Shown here one piece after another: positions 46,219-56,030 of a stretch of DNA of 64,000 nucleotides. The DNA comes from Gorsachius magnificus (taxonomy: Eukaryota; Chordata; Aves; Pelecaniformes; Ardeidae): assembly GCA_034008185.1 (NCBI GenBank), contig CM067109.1, positions 34,504,885 to 34,568,884 on the forward strand, in the 5' to 3' direction. The notes under the pieces are model-generated. The model made no database searches. It was not told the DNA's origin and saw only the letters and a list, made by a program, of their open reading frames with translations. The translations under genes and the position numbers were made by a program. The stretch's first letter is position 1. The number at the start of each line of letters is the position of its first letter.

Positions 46219-47200
46219 CTAGTGTTGCCAGTGGGGTGGCCTCTTGTTGGGTGGTGAAGAGGCCTCAGGGCTGCCGGCTCTCCTTTTTGGAGGTCGACGT
46301 GGCGCCTCAGGGGAGAGTTGCCCACCCTGGCTGGAAGTGGAGGGACCTGATGCCTGTTCCTCTGGCTCCTCCTGGGGCTGTTCTTGCTCCCCAAGAATGG
46401 GATCGGGGGCAGAGGAGGGGCTGCCAGGTTCCCCCCAAAGGGCAGCTGTGGAGGTGCTGAGGAGCTCATCCACACTGTATCTGTCAGGGCTGCTGGAGGG
46501 GGCTGGGCTGGGTGTGGGAGACCCTCCTGGGGAAGCAGTGGGGCTGAGGGCAGCCACAGGGCTGCCCTCCCACCCCCTGGCAGCATGGGCATCCTCCAGG
46601 CCCAGCAGACGGCGGGCCTCCCCACTGCACAGTTGCATGACAGCATCGATGAGTTCATTCACAAATGTCACCGTGCGGTCATGAAGGAAGAGCCCCAGGA
46701 GCCGGACCAGGACATCTTCGTCCAGTTCCCGAGAGGACCAGGCTGGACATGATGATGTCCTCCACAATGGCTGCCTGCAGATGGTCGTCCTCAAAGATCA
46801 GCCCCAGCTCCTGATGCAGCCAAGGCAGCAGGGGCTCGAGGAGGGCTGGGTGGTCCCAGAAAAGGGTTGCCCAGGTGTAGGCCTGGAGCCTGCCCCCTGG
46901 AGCCCCAGGCACCTGCCCAGCAGCCCGTGGTGGGGATGCTGCAGGGCTGTGGGCAGCCTGGTGGACGGCGACTGATGATGCTGTAGGCGGTCTGACGACA
47001 TACTCTTCAAAGTCGTCATACGCCCGCACCGAGTGCACGATGGAGCTCACCCTCCTCTTGCAGAGGGGGCACTCGGGCTTGCTGTCAGCCCACCGCCGGA
47101 TGCAGGTGAAACAGAAGCGGTGGCAGCATGGCATCACATAGCTGGCCTCTTCCCAGCTGTCCAGGCATATGGGACAGCGGTTGTCCAGCTCCGTGGCCAT
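46219..47200 (-). pseudogene. TOPORS-like: Topors-like RING-finger E3 ligase gene (one frame break)
   Basis: The minus-strand ATG at 47200-47198 opens MATELDNRCPICLD. A C3HC4 RING follows with every ligand present: C9, C12, C25, H27, C30, C33, C44, C47. Such RINGs bind a ubiquitin-loaded E2. The next block, HSVRAYDDFEEYVVRPP, is the post-RING signature of TOPORS, a nuclear ubiquitin/SUMO ligase. A conserved-looking helical region (WATLFWDHPALLEPLLPWLH) runs to about 46740. There the frame changes: the first frame ends at 46679, while family-like coding (RELDEDVLVRLL, ELIDAVMQLCSGEARRLLGL) continues in another frame to a stop at 46219. A Pro/Ser-rich tail and a basic PPKRRAGSPEASSPPNKRPP end suggest nuclear targeting. 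The product would be about 327 residues, far shorter than TOPORS itself. It is either a pseudogene or carries a one-base assembly error near 46725-46745. An upstream GTG-opened extension (to 47284) is probably untranslated leader. Confidence 0.85.
47060..47176 (-). other. RING finger (C3HC4) coding segment
   Basis: Spacing is C-x2-C-x12-C-x1-H-x2-C-x2-C-x10-C-x2-C with no ligand lost. This is the least damaged part of the locus, notable because the frame is broken further on. Confidence 0.9.
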
Positions 47201-47285
47201 GCCCTCCACTCGCTGCGGTGGGCTGAGGAGAGCTGGTGATGACGAGACGCTCTGTCTCACTGGTGCTGCAGCAGCAGGTGTCACG

Positions 47286-47407
47286 CTGGAAAAGGAAAAG
47301 AGGCCACAGTCATTGGCTGGCCTGAGCAGGGCTGGAGGAATTGCCCAAGTCCCTCAAGAAGGAAAGCCTCCCAGCTCCCCAGGGTGAGGTTTCCCCACAC
47401 AGCTCAC
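47286..47407 (-). other. Predicted 122-bp intron in the 5' leader of the Topors-like gene
   Basis: The minus strand has a strong donor, GAG|GTGAGCT, with the intron starting at 47407, and a strong acceptor, CTTTTCCTTTTCCAG|CG, ending at 47286. A branch-like CAATGACT lies about 30 bases before the acceptor. The short exon upstream and the RING exon downstream would join in the 5' leader. The intron being present argues that this copy arose by DNA duplication, not from a spliced mRNA. Confidence 0.65.
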
Positions 47408-47625
47408 CTCTGCTGCTGCGAGCACGCCTCCTGGGTGCCCCGGCGGCCCAAACCTGGCAGGGCGGGGGAAAGTCCTCTGATGGCTCTGGCAACGGTCACT
47501 GAGAGCTGCAGTCAACAACTCCCCAGGCACGACACCAGCACCAACCGAAAGCCCCGCTCAAGACTCCAAACCTCGCGTACTCGCTCAGCCGGAGTGCACT
47601 CGCAGCGAGGGATGCGTCATCATAT
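47408..47625 (-). promoter_or_regulatory. Candidate first exon and promoter of the Topors-like gene
   Basis: GC- and CpG-rich sequence upstream of the donor, without a TATA box. ATGCGTCATCAT on + (TGACGCAT on minus, 47612-47619) is a CRE/ATF-like half-site. No transcription start can be fixed from the sequence. The + strand frames crossing it (47384-48082, 47634-48101) look like GC-driven chance ORFs. Confidence 0.35.
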
Positions 47626-48289
47626 TCCATCCCTTGGTGATGTCAGGACCCATCACTCGGAGACATCACAATGGGCCGTCCTTGCCCACGGCGCTCACGC
47701 TGGCAGTGCTGCAGCCCCAGCACATGCATCTGCGGTTGCCACAACGCCACTACCCACTCTATCCCCCCATCTCTTGTCTTGTGCTTGGCATCAGTGTTTC
47801 ATGCCAGTCACTGAAGTCTTGTCTGTGTCTTCCCAGAGCCCCATCAGGATGTGCTGGCCGTGGTTACACAACTCCAGGCACTTGTGGCAAGAGGGGTCAT
47901 TTGATACCAACCTGTGCCTCCCTCGGAAGCTGCAGGACAAAGTCCCACAGGCTCTCCACAGGCTCTCCCCACGCTCCAGCACAGCTGGCCAGCCCTCTGG
48001 GCTCCCCTGCTTCCTCCCACACGGGGGTCACAGGCAGCACTTGGCTCTCTCCTGGGGATTTTATCCCATCCTTCTCCCCTAGCCAGCAGGCACAAGGGTG
48101 ATCCCCTCTGCTCAGCACCCATCAGGCCTTCTCCGGGCAGTACATCCCAGAGAGGAGAGAGGTCAGACACATCAGAGGGGCTCAGGGGAGGCCACAGAGG
48201 CAGTGGGACTGGAGCATTCACCCTGTGAGGTGGGTCTGTGCAGCTGGGGCTGGCTCAGCATGGAGCAGAGAAGGCATTGGGGCACTTCA
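47626..48289. other. GC-rich flank upstream of the Topors-like gene
   Basis: No gene is recognised. There are many overlapping long frames on both strands, as expected from high GC and few stop codons. It may be part of the duplicated unit that carries the Topors-like gene, or decayed CR1 sequence. Confidence 0.4.
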
Positions 48290-48545
48290 CAGCATACCAC
48301 GGTGCCTGTGGGGAAGGGACCAAGGGGATGGGGACAGGTTTTCCCCAGAAGTGCCTGGTGGGAGGGAGAGAGACAGTGGCACCTCCTGAAACCCAGAGAA
48401 GTTCAGGCTGGAGAAAAGGAAGAAAAACCCAAATCACCGTGAGGATCATTAAGCACTGGAGTGGGTTGCCCAGGGAGGTGGTGGGATCCCCGAGCTTGGG
48501 CGTTTTCGAAACCCAAATGGGTACAACCAAGAGCACAACTGTCAC
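48290..48545 (+). mobile_element. CR1 LINE 3'-region fragment
   Basis: + strand sequence carries GTGCCTGGTGGGAGGGAGAG, CACCTCCTGAAACCCAGAGA and GAGGATCATTAAGCACTGGA, then GGGTTGCCCAGGGAGGTGGT, recognisable CR1 3' coding (IIKHWSGLPREVVGSPSLGV). It lacks the octamer tail. The 5' limit is uncertain. Confidence 0.75.
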
Positions 48546-49600
48546 AAGCCCATGAAGGGATGCCCTGTGAAATCCCAGAAGAGAAAGCACTGCTAGTGGG
48601 AAATATAGTAAAGGTCTCCAAAGGTGCAACAGCTTCCAGAAGCTGCAGTGTCAGAAAACCACTTTCTTGTTCATTGTGTTCAGCAGCTTTCAAGAGAAGC
48701 TTTAAAAACTCTGGAGGAGGATCTGGTGGGTAGTGACTATGTCCTCATTCTGGTTTGCTTTCAGAAGAGGTTTCTGCAGCCAAAACATCCAGGTTTGGGG
48801 TGCTGCTTTGATCCGAGAGAGGAAAAGTGGTAAAAGCCACAAAAGCCATCGGGTTGAATTCTGCTATCATTCAATAGCTGGCTCATGTTAACTTGATCTT
48901 TCCCAGAAAACTGAGAAGCAAACTGGAAAAAAAACCAAGAAAAGAACAAAACTGAAATAAACAACCACCCCCCAGAGGGGTGGGATGGGAATTCAGATGT
49001 AGCAGGTTTTAGTAGATATGTTATAAAGGGATGTCGGATTCCAATGCTCTCTAGCCAGGTTCTTTTAGCGAGTTCCAACCGCAGAGGGCATAATGTTTCA
49101 TATCTGTATTTAAAGACAGTTGATGTTACACGGGATTTCTGATTCAGCAGGGTGATACAAAAAATGTATTGCGTAACATAATACAGAGGTAAGCAACGGA
49201 CACAGCTCTTTACCTGAGGCTGCCCTCCGGTCCCTCTTGTGTGGAGAAAAAGTCAGCTTCTTTGCGGCAGCTGTGGTCAGTCACACCCTGCATCATTCCC
49301 TGAGCTTCACGGGTACATCACGCCTGCCCGTCTCCTCTGCGCCTTCTTCTGTGGCAGGGTTTCATTGTTCAGTCACAGCAGAAATGGACAGTTCTTTCTT
49401 CTTTAATGCTTTCTCTACTAAGCTAGACGAGCTGCTGCATTTTCTGATTTAGTTAGCAAGAATAGTAAAGATGCTATTAAAACCAGATATGTACAGACAT
49501 GATTTTACATTATACCAGCAGACATAAAAGTAATAAAATCTGTGGTTTATGAAAACAAAAAGTGATTTGATCTAAATAGTTATTTTTAGGAGCCTATCCT
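48546..49600. other. Non-coding sequence
   Basis: No gene recognised. A weak palindrome-like CCCCCCAGAGGGG patch lies at 48967-48980. Composition returns gradually to AT-rich. Confidence 0.45.
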
Positions 49601-49815
49601 ATAGTGATCCACACTCTTAAACACAGACAGGTTTGGGGCATCGATCAGCTCTCTAAGAAGCCTGTTCCAGTGTTTGGCCACCCTGTTGGTAAAGAAATGT
49701 TTCCTAATGTCAAGTCTGAACCTCCCTTGATGCAGCTTTGAGCCATTCCCAGGCATCCTGGCACTGGATACCAGGGAGACCAGCACCTCCTTCTCCACTT
49801 GCCCTCCTTGGCATG
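49600..49815 (-). mobile_element. CR1 LINE fragment (minus strand)
   Basis: The minus strand encodes [20 protein letters not shown] and then [20 protein letters not shown], the reverse transcriptase C-terminal region of CR1. About 210 bp survive. The 3' octamer tail is missing, so the 3' end was lost after insertion. Confidence 0.85.
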
Positions 49816-52800
49816 TCACTATTTCTTCTATGAGTTTCCCTTCTCTTTTGATGTCTGTCTGCTTTTATTTCTATCTGAATCGATGAGTCATAATCACTGC
49901 ATTGATGTTGATGGATGGCCAAGAATAAACGTTTCTGACCTCTTAATTTAGGAGGAGGACAGAAAGAAGAGAGGAGTTACTGCCCAGGCCATCTGTCAAG
50001 CACCATTTCCCTTACTTTTCCAGGTATAAGGAACCTGCCATCTTCAGGCTTTTCTAGGGATCCCCTATCTCATGAATCCTGTCCAACAATATCCTGCCCA
50101 ATCTCAAGCTTAGAAACCAGAGTTCTCTGAATAGAAAATCAGCATTTGCTCAAATTTCCTGTCAGACACTGTTTATGGGGACTCAGACTTTCTTCTGTGA
50201 TGCCAAGTATGTTTAAACAGTATTACTTGTTAATAGGACTCCTTCCAAATGACTCTGTGCAACCATATTTATCATCTCATGTTGCAACATCATAGTTTGT
50301 TTTTAAAAAGAATATTGGATCAATAAATGAAGATCTATAGGGCAGATAAATCTCTTTGCAAAATAAATTGGGTCACATTATTTCACTTTCTGAAGTGAAG
50401 GAAAGTTTTCCTTTTCTTCCCAGAGTGAATGTATTAAACAAGATGATTTGGGAGTATTAGAAAATGTGATATGTGAAGATATCTATCCAGTAAAAGCTCT
50501 GAAATGTAAATTGATTCAACTCTAATAACTTTGCAATGCATTGCAAATAAAGAAGGATACAACCTTTTTTTGCAGGATGGAGAAACTTTTCGTATCTTAC
50601 AAGTAAAATCAACACACAGGATGTAGTATTTTTTTGAACGTTCATGATAAAACAATCACAACCTGACCACAGACAGTTTCTATGTCAGATTATTGGTTTA
50701 GAACAAGAATATATGAAAGTAACTTTGATCTGTTCTAATCAGACAAATAGCAATCAATGGTCATGTCTTTTTGTTCACCTGGTCATATGTTCCTATCAGA
50801 CTTGTGCGCACCCTTAAAATGGCACTGGGTGTTTCCTTTCTGGCCTATTCTTTAATTTCAGTGGAGATGCCTTGAAACTGTCCTGAGGCAATAACAATCC
50901 TAAAATTGGGATGAGAAGGTTGGAAATCACAATAAAAAACCTGCATGTACTCTGCAACATTCTGAGAAGATAGAAATATGATTTACAGTGAAGAGCAGCA
51001 ACAGCTAGTAAGCGACTTAGTGGTTAGCTGATAACTACAAGTCTTTCAGAGGTATGGAAAAAGTCTGACCTCCACTGACTGAAGGGATATACAGATTTCC
51101 TCTTCCTCCATTTCAAAACTATCTTAGTAATGAGAGAAGCTCTCTACAGATCTCTATTTCTACTGATAAATATATATGATTTTTGGCTTAGTCAGCAGTG
51201 GTAGTTTTTTATTTAATAAAAAGGATTCAAGCCTAATCCTCCTTTCTAGGTCCAATTGCATACGCAATCCTCTTTTATATTTGCCTTTGCTAAATTTTAT
51301 TCCACACAAAAGTGTTCCTAAGTCAATCTGAATAAAGTTTTAGTGTGTTTTATGAGATGTGATATCAAATGTTTCGCTGTTTCTATATAAAATGTAATCA
51401 GATGGCAAGATTAATCCTTTTCAACATTTGGTCTACCTGCTGATTGGAATCTTTTTATTTTCTTTCCTTCTGGGGAAAATTTTAGTGAAAGCATAAAGAG
51501 GTCTTCTTAATTTGTGTTCCAAAAAGAAAGGTAGAGAGTTGGTTTCTTTCTTGGCTTCAGCTGAACTGCAACTGTCACAGAAGCTCAGTAAGCAACAAAA
51601 GTGGCATTTGCTTGATTCTAACTTATGCTACTTCATTTGTGCTCAGCTTCAGAAGCTTAGAATAATTGGAAATAATATGTCAGTGGACTACAGTGCCAAG
51701 GTATGGCTGTATTCTTCTGTTGACTCAGGACTGCGAAACAAAAGAATGGCTGTACCTGGAATAATGAGGCACTGTAATACTGGTGTTAACTACAAAACAG
51801 AAAAAAAGATGCCAAAAACCCACTGGTGTTCTTCAAAGATAAACGAAGACAGAAGCAAAGGTATTTGTTTGACAATAATAACGGAAAATTGTTTCCTTCG
51901 CATGGAAGAGAGAATCTCTCTGCAAAATAGGAACAAACGGATATTTGTGTTTCAGCTTGGAGTCAAGTCAACTTTTTAATACAGAAAATACTGAAATCTT
52001 AATGTCTAAAGAATTTGGTTTCAATCTAGAGATACTTCTTCATGTTATTTAGAATTCAGAGTATTCTTTTAAGTAGCCAAGGTTGCTGAGTACTGCATTT
52101 CTTAATTAGGATTATTTGGCTGCTGAAACAAATTGGTGATTTTTAAGAGTGACACCAGAAACGTCTGCCTGGTAAGTACCTTCATTGTGGCTAGAGTTCC
52201 AGCTACTGCTAAGCAGGAATTAAGGAAATGTCTAGAAAAAAAATAGGTATATTTGTAGGGTGAATAGGTTATTTCTTTACTGCAACTTAAGCTGAGCATT
52301 TTTCACTTCTTTCAGGAAAAAGACAGAATGGAACTGTCAAGACCTTATCTTGTAAGTGAATTGTGATCTTTAGACCAGGTGCTGTGATCTGATGATGTCA
52401 CAGCCAATTTATTTGTGCAAAAGCATCTCACAGGAATTAAACTCCAATATTTAAACTTCTCTAGAGAGCATTCAGCCTCTACTTGCAAATTTCTGACACT
52501 GTCTGTATTCAGATATTATGTACTTTTTACTACACCTTTTTTTTCTTATTTAGTGGACTATAGTTAGTTAGACTATAGCCTTTGCACAGAAGAACAGGGC
52601 CCGAAAGTCTATGTATTACCTAGGCAAATCAGACATAAACAGAAATATTCTGGTTACATATACTTTACAGCATTCTGGAATGGCAACCAGGTAGTTTAGC
52701 TTCTAAGTATTATGTTAACTCTTAGATATTATCGAGAAAGTTAATTTTTTTTTAATATTACAGTAAAAATTTAAAAATGTTTTGTCAAATATTTAGCCCA

Positions 52801-55425
52801 AAATGTGGTTCTTCTGAAGAAGAATTATTCTTTGCTATTAAAGAAACCAAGAAATAAAGTGAGCATCTTGACGTTTTATTTCTTTATTTATTCCATTTAC
52901 TGTATTTTATTCAAGCATGACTCTTTCAGGGCAAAAAAAAATCAAGGGATTTTAGTGGCTTTTGATTAACAGAGAGAATGGTTCATCAGTTTTAAAAGAA
53001 CTCATGAAAATAACTTCAACTTCTACTACTAGAGGTTTGTGTGCAGTGAGAATGGAAAAAGCCCCTGGCCTTTTATATGTACAAGAAAACAAATACAGCT
53101 ACCAATATAATTTGATCCTCTTTGCTGGATAAATTTTTTTGCACAGCATTATGTGAAAGTCAGCTATAGTGATCCATTCAGCCAATGCATTTATAAACAA
53201 GGAAAGCAGGAAAAACCCTACGCATTTTACCAGTTAACTACAGTAATTAGTTCAACAAGATTAACCCTGTGACTTATGTCTTTTGCCTTTATACAAATAG
53301 ATAAACAATTAGAAAAAATCAGACTTTTAGACATACAGTACCTATTTTTGTTTGATGTATTTGGGTTTTTTACATTATAGGCTGTAGAAGTCCATATGTT
53401 TAAACTGTCTACTCTTCCCATTTTCTTGTATGTTAGAAGATTCCCCTTTCGTTCTCTCTGGTGAGCCTGTTGGTTATCTACTTATTAATATTAGACTTCA
53501 AGAGCATGTTGTAGCATACATCGATTCTAGCTACTGGCTCAAATTACTTTTTCCAAGAGCACAGGGATGAAGGGCTTCTGTCATCTCTATGCAGGTTATA
53601 TTTATGGGAACAAAACTCTGTGTGTGTGAAAGGGCAAATGTAAATGATGAGTCAGGTCTGCATTATAGCAGACATGCTTCAGTTTTGTTGCCCTACCTTG
53701 ACAGTTTGCTTGCTAGAGGGGATAATATAACCAAATTAGAGCCCTCTGTCAAGTCTCTGTAGGGGTCCTTCTTGTCTTTCACAACGTGGAACATCAAGCC
53801 AAAAGGGATTTTTAGCACAAATCAGTTTTTATGACCGCAGGTATTTTCTATGATGTGAGTTTCAGAGAAATAAGCTAGGGGAATTGGAGCACATAGAATT
53901 TTCGAAGCTATCTGTTAGCTGGGATAGAAATAGACAGATAAAGGAGGAGGTTTTGAAGATGGACTTTTATCTTTAATTTGCATTTCTTCAGGGACACATT
54001 CTTTCTTGGGATGCAGGTTTACTTTGCACTCATAGTCACATGATGGACTGTAAAATGTCCACAATGAAACACTAGTTACTCTTTTTTCTAAAATAACTGC
54101 ATTGTCTGGGCAAGTCCAGTGAGATTTTTTTTTACATGGCATGATAATGGAGATGTCTGGCTTGCAACATCTCCTCCAGAAAAACCATGAAATGTCATTT
54201 CAATATCATCATGAGTTCAAACTCAGAAGCATATCCAAGATTAAACTATTTAAATTTATTACTTGGAATCAGATTAAGTCCTTTTTGTGACATAAGTGAA
54301 AATAAACAAGAAATGAGTTTACAATATTTTTTTTTCTTTTTCCTGTCCCTGTAATAGGAGTAATTTTTTCTTTATGAGTATATTCCTAACCTGGTTTAGT
54401 TATGTTACTAAAAATTTTAAGCATAAATATTTTTCAGGTTAAAAAGAGTGAAGAACTACTGACTTTTATAGAATTAAACTGAAGAAAAAAAGGATACAGC
54501 AGTTCAGAAAATAAAAGATTTTGCCAACTAATCTCAAATAGATCAAAGTTGACCTTTAAAAAAAAAACCTCAGTGAAACCATTCCCTGAACAGCCCTGAT
54601 GTTTTTGTTAGTATTTCTGCACAAACAGCCTTAGTGATGATTCAGGCAAGTATTCAAATATGACCTTGATATTTCTTTCTTGTTAATTTAAAAGAAAATT
54701 TCCAAACCCCAGCAATAACAACAACAACAACAAAAAAACCCCTCAGCAGTAAATCTTCTCCTCAAAGCTGGAATTAAAACATTTTTTCTCCTTCTTCTTT
54801 TCATGTCTTTCAAAAGCATACTTTTAAGGATAATCTTGGGAGAAGTAGGGAATCTGTTTTGGCAATGCCCCTGGATGAAATGATATATTCAATAATTCAT
54901 TAGTAATGTCAGGTAAGCAAAATCTGTAATAGACTTTTTTCAAACTGGCAGCTCTTCGTGTGTGTAGTAGAGGTGAAGCAGGGAATTTACATTCAGAATA
55001 CAAAATGATTTAATGCTTCTCCGTCGCCAAAACAGAGTGAATATCCCCTTTACCTAGTCTGACACTGTCTTGCATCGGTGTTGTAACTACAGGCAACTGG
55101 CTTTTCTAGTATGACTTTACTACACTTTTTAGATGGGACAGTATTGGGTAGGTTCCCATTTATGAAAGGGTTTATTAACTTCAAGATTTTTTGATACAAG
55201 CAAACTACCTGTAACACTGAGAGTTAAAGATGGGGGGGATTATAAAGCAGTGAAAATGTGCCTTCAGTTTAATATAAAACATATTGCTACCTGCAAGTCA
55301 GAATGTATATTGTTGGCTTTGGGTCTGGGTGTGAATTGTGATCCACCGATTCTCAGAGCCTGGGGCATGACTTATAGCATGGAATATTATGAAAATCATT
55401 TTGGCAAAATATGGATTCTAATAAT
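49816..55425. other. AT-rich non-coding sequence
   Basis: No gene or large repeat recognised. The longest frame (51512-51979, 155 codons) opens on TTG, is Lys/Ser-rich and shows no motif. A short (CAA)n run lies near 54716-54732. Confidence 0.5.
54716..54732. repeat. (CAA)n microsatellite
   Basis: Five to six tandem AAC/CAA units followed by an A run. Confidence 0.75.
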
Positions 55426-55430
55426 AGGTC

Positions 55431-56025
55431 TGTCCTGGTTTCAGCTGGGATAGAGTTAATTTTCTTCATAGAAGCTAGCATAGTGCTGTCTTTTGGATTT
55501 AGTGCTAGAAGAATGTTGATAACACACTGATGTTTTGAGTTGTTGCCAAGTAGTGCTCAGACTACTCAAGGACTTTTTGAGCTTCTCCTGCTTGGCCAGG
55601 TGCATAACAAGCTGGGAGTACAGCACAGCTAGGACAGCTAACCCAAACCGACAAAAGAGCTATTCCATACCATATAACGTCATGCTCGGGGGGGTTAGTT
55701 GGTCGGTCGGTTGCGAGGAGAGTGATCGCTGCTCGGGGACTGATTGCAGCTCGGGGAGCGATCGCTGCTCGGGACGGGCTGGGCATTGGTCAGTGGGTGG
55801 TGAGCAATTGCATTGTGCATCGTTCGTTTTGTATATTCTGTATATTTTGTTACCATTCTTGTTATTACTATTATTATTATTTTCTCTTATTAAACTGTCT
55901 TTATCTCAGCCCACAGGTCTAACCTTTTTTCTCCTTCCGGATTCTCTCCCCCGTCCCACTGAGGGAGGGGGGAGTGAGCAAGAGGCTGCATGGTGCTTAG
56001 TTGCCAGCCAGGTTAAACCACGACA
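55431..56025 (+). mobile_element. Solo LTR of an avian endogenous retrovirus-like element
   Basis: 595 bp opening TGTCCTGGTTTCAGCTGGGA and ending GGTTAAACCACGACA, TGT...ACA inverted ends that I recognise as a common LTR type in neoavian birds. It contains an ATTAAA polyadenylation signal (55889-55894) after a TTATTA-rich stretch, and three 18-bp GATCGCTGCTCGGGG-type repeats (55722-55774). Flanks are a near-perfect 5-bp duplication. No gag, pol or env sequence adjoins, so it is a solo LTR left by recombination between two LTRs. The 182-codon frame across it (55535-56083) is a chance ORF. Transcription, if any, would run on the + strand. Confidence 0.88.
55722..55774 (+). repeat. Three 18-bp tandem repeats inside the solo LTR
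   Basis: Units begin GTGATCGCTGCTCGGGGA (55722), CTGATTGCAGCTCGGGGA (55740) and GCGATCGCTGCTCGGGA (55758). The spacing is exactly 18 bp. They may be repeated protein-binding sites in U3, by analogy with other LTR enhancers. Confidence 0.8.
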
Positions 56026-56030
56026 AGGTA

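Larger units (their letters stand above)
55426..56030. repeat. Near-perfect 5-bp target duplication flanking the solo LTR
   Basis: AGGTC (55426-55430) precedes the LTR and AGGTA (56026-56030) follows it. Four of five bases match, consistent with one later substitution. Confidence 0.65.

Noticed and set aside
46122..46752. Third-frame minus ORF (178 codons) and + strand ORFs (122-146 codons) over the Topors-like C-terminal region
   Set aside because: Shadows of the GC-rich Topors-like coding. The family-like residues are in the frame ending at 46219.
47384..48228. Overlapping frames of up to 232 codons on both strands upstream of the Topors-like gene
   Set aside because: High GC leaves few stop codons; no frame shows a domain or consistent codon pattern.
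51512..51979. 155-codon + strand frame, the longest outside repeats and the GC-rich island
   Set aside because: It opens on TTG, has AT-driven composition rich in Lys, Asn and Ser, shows no motif and no splice or promoter context. Likely a chance ORF.
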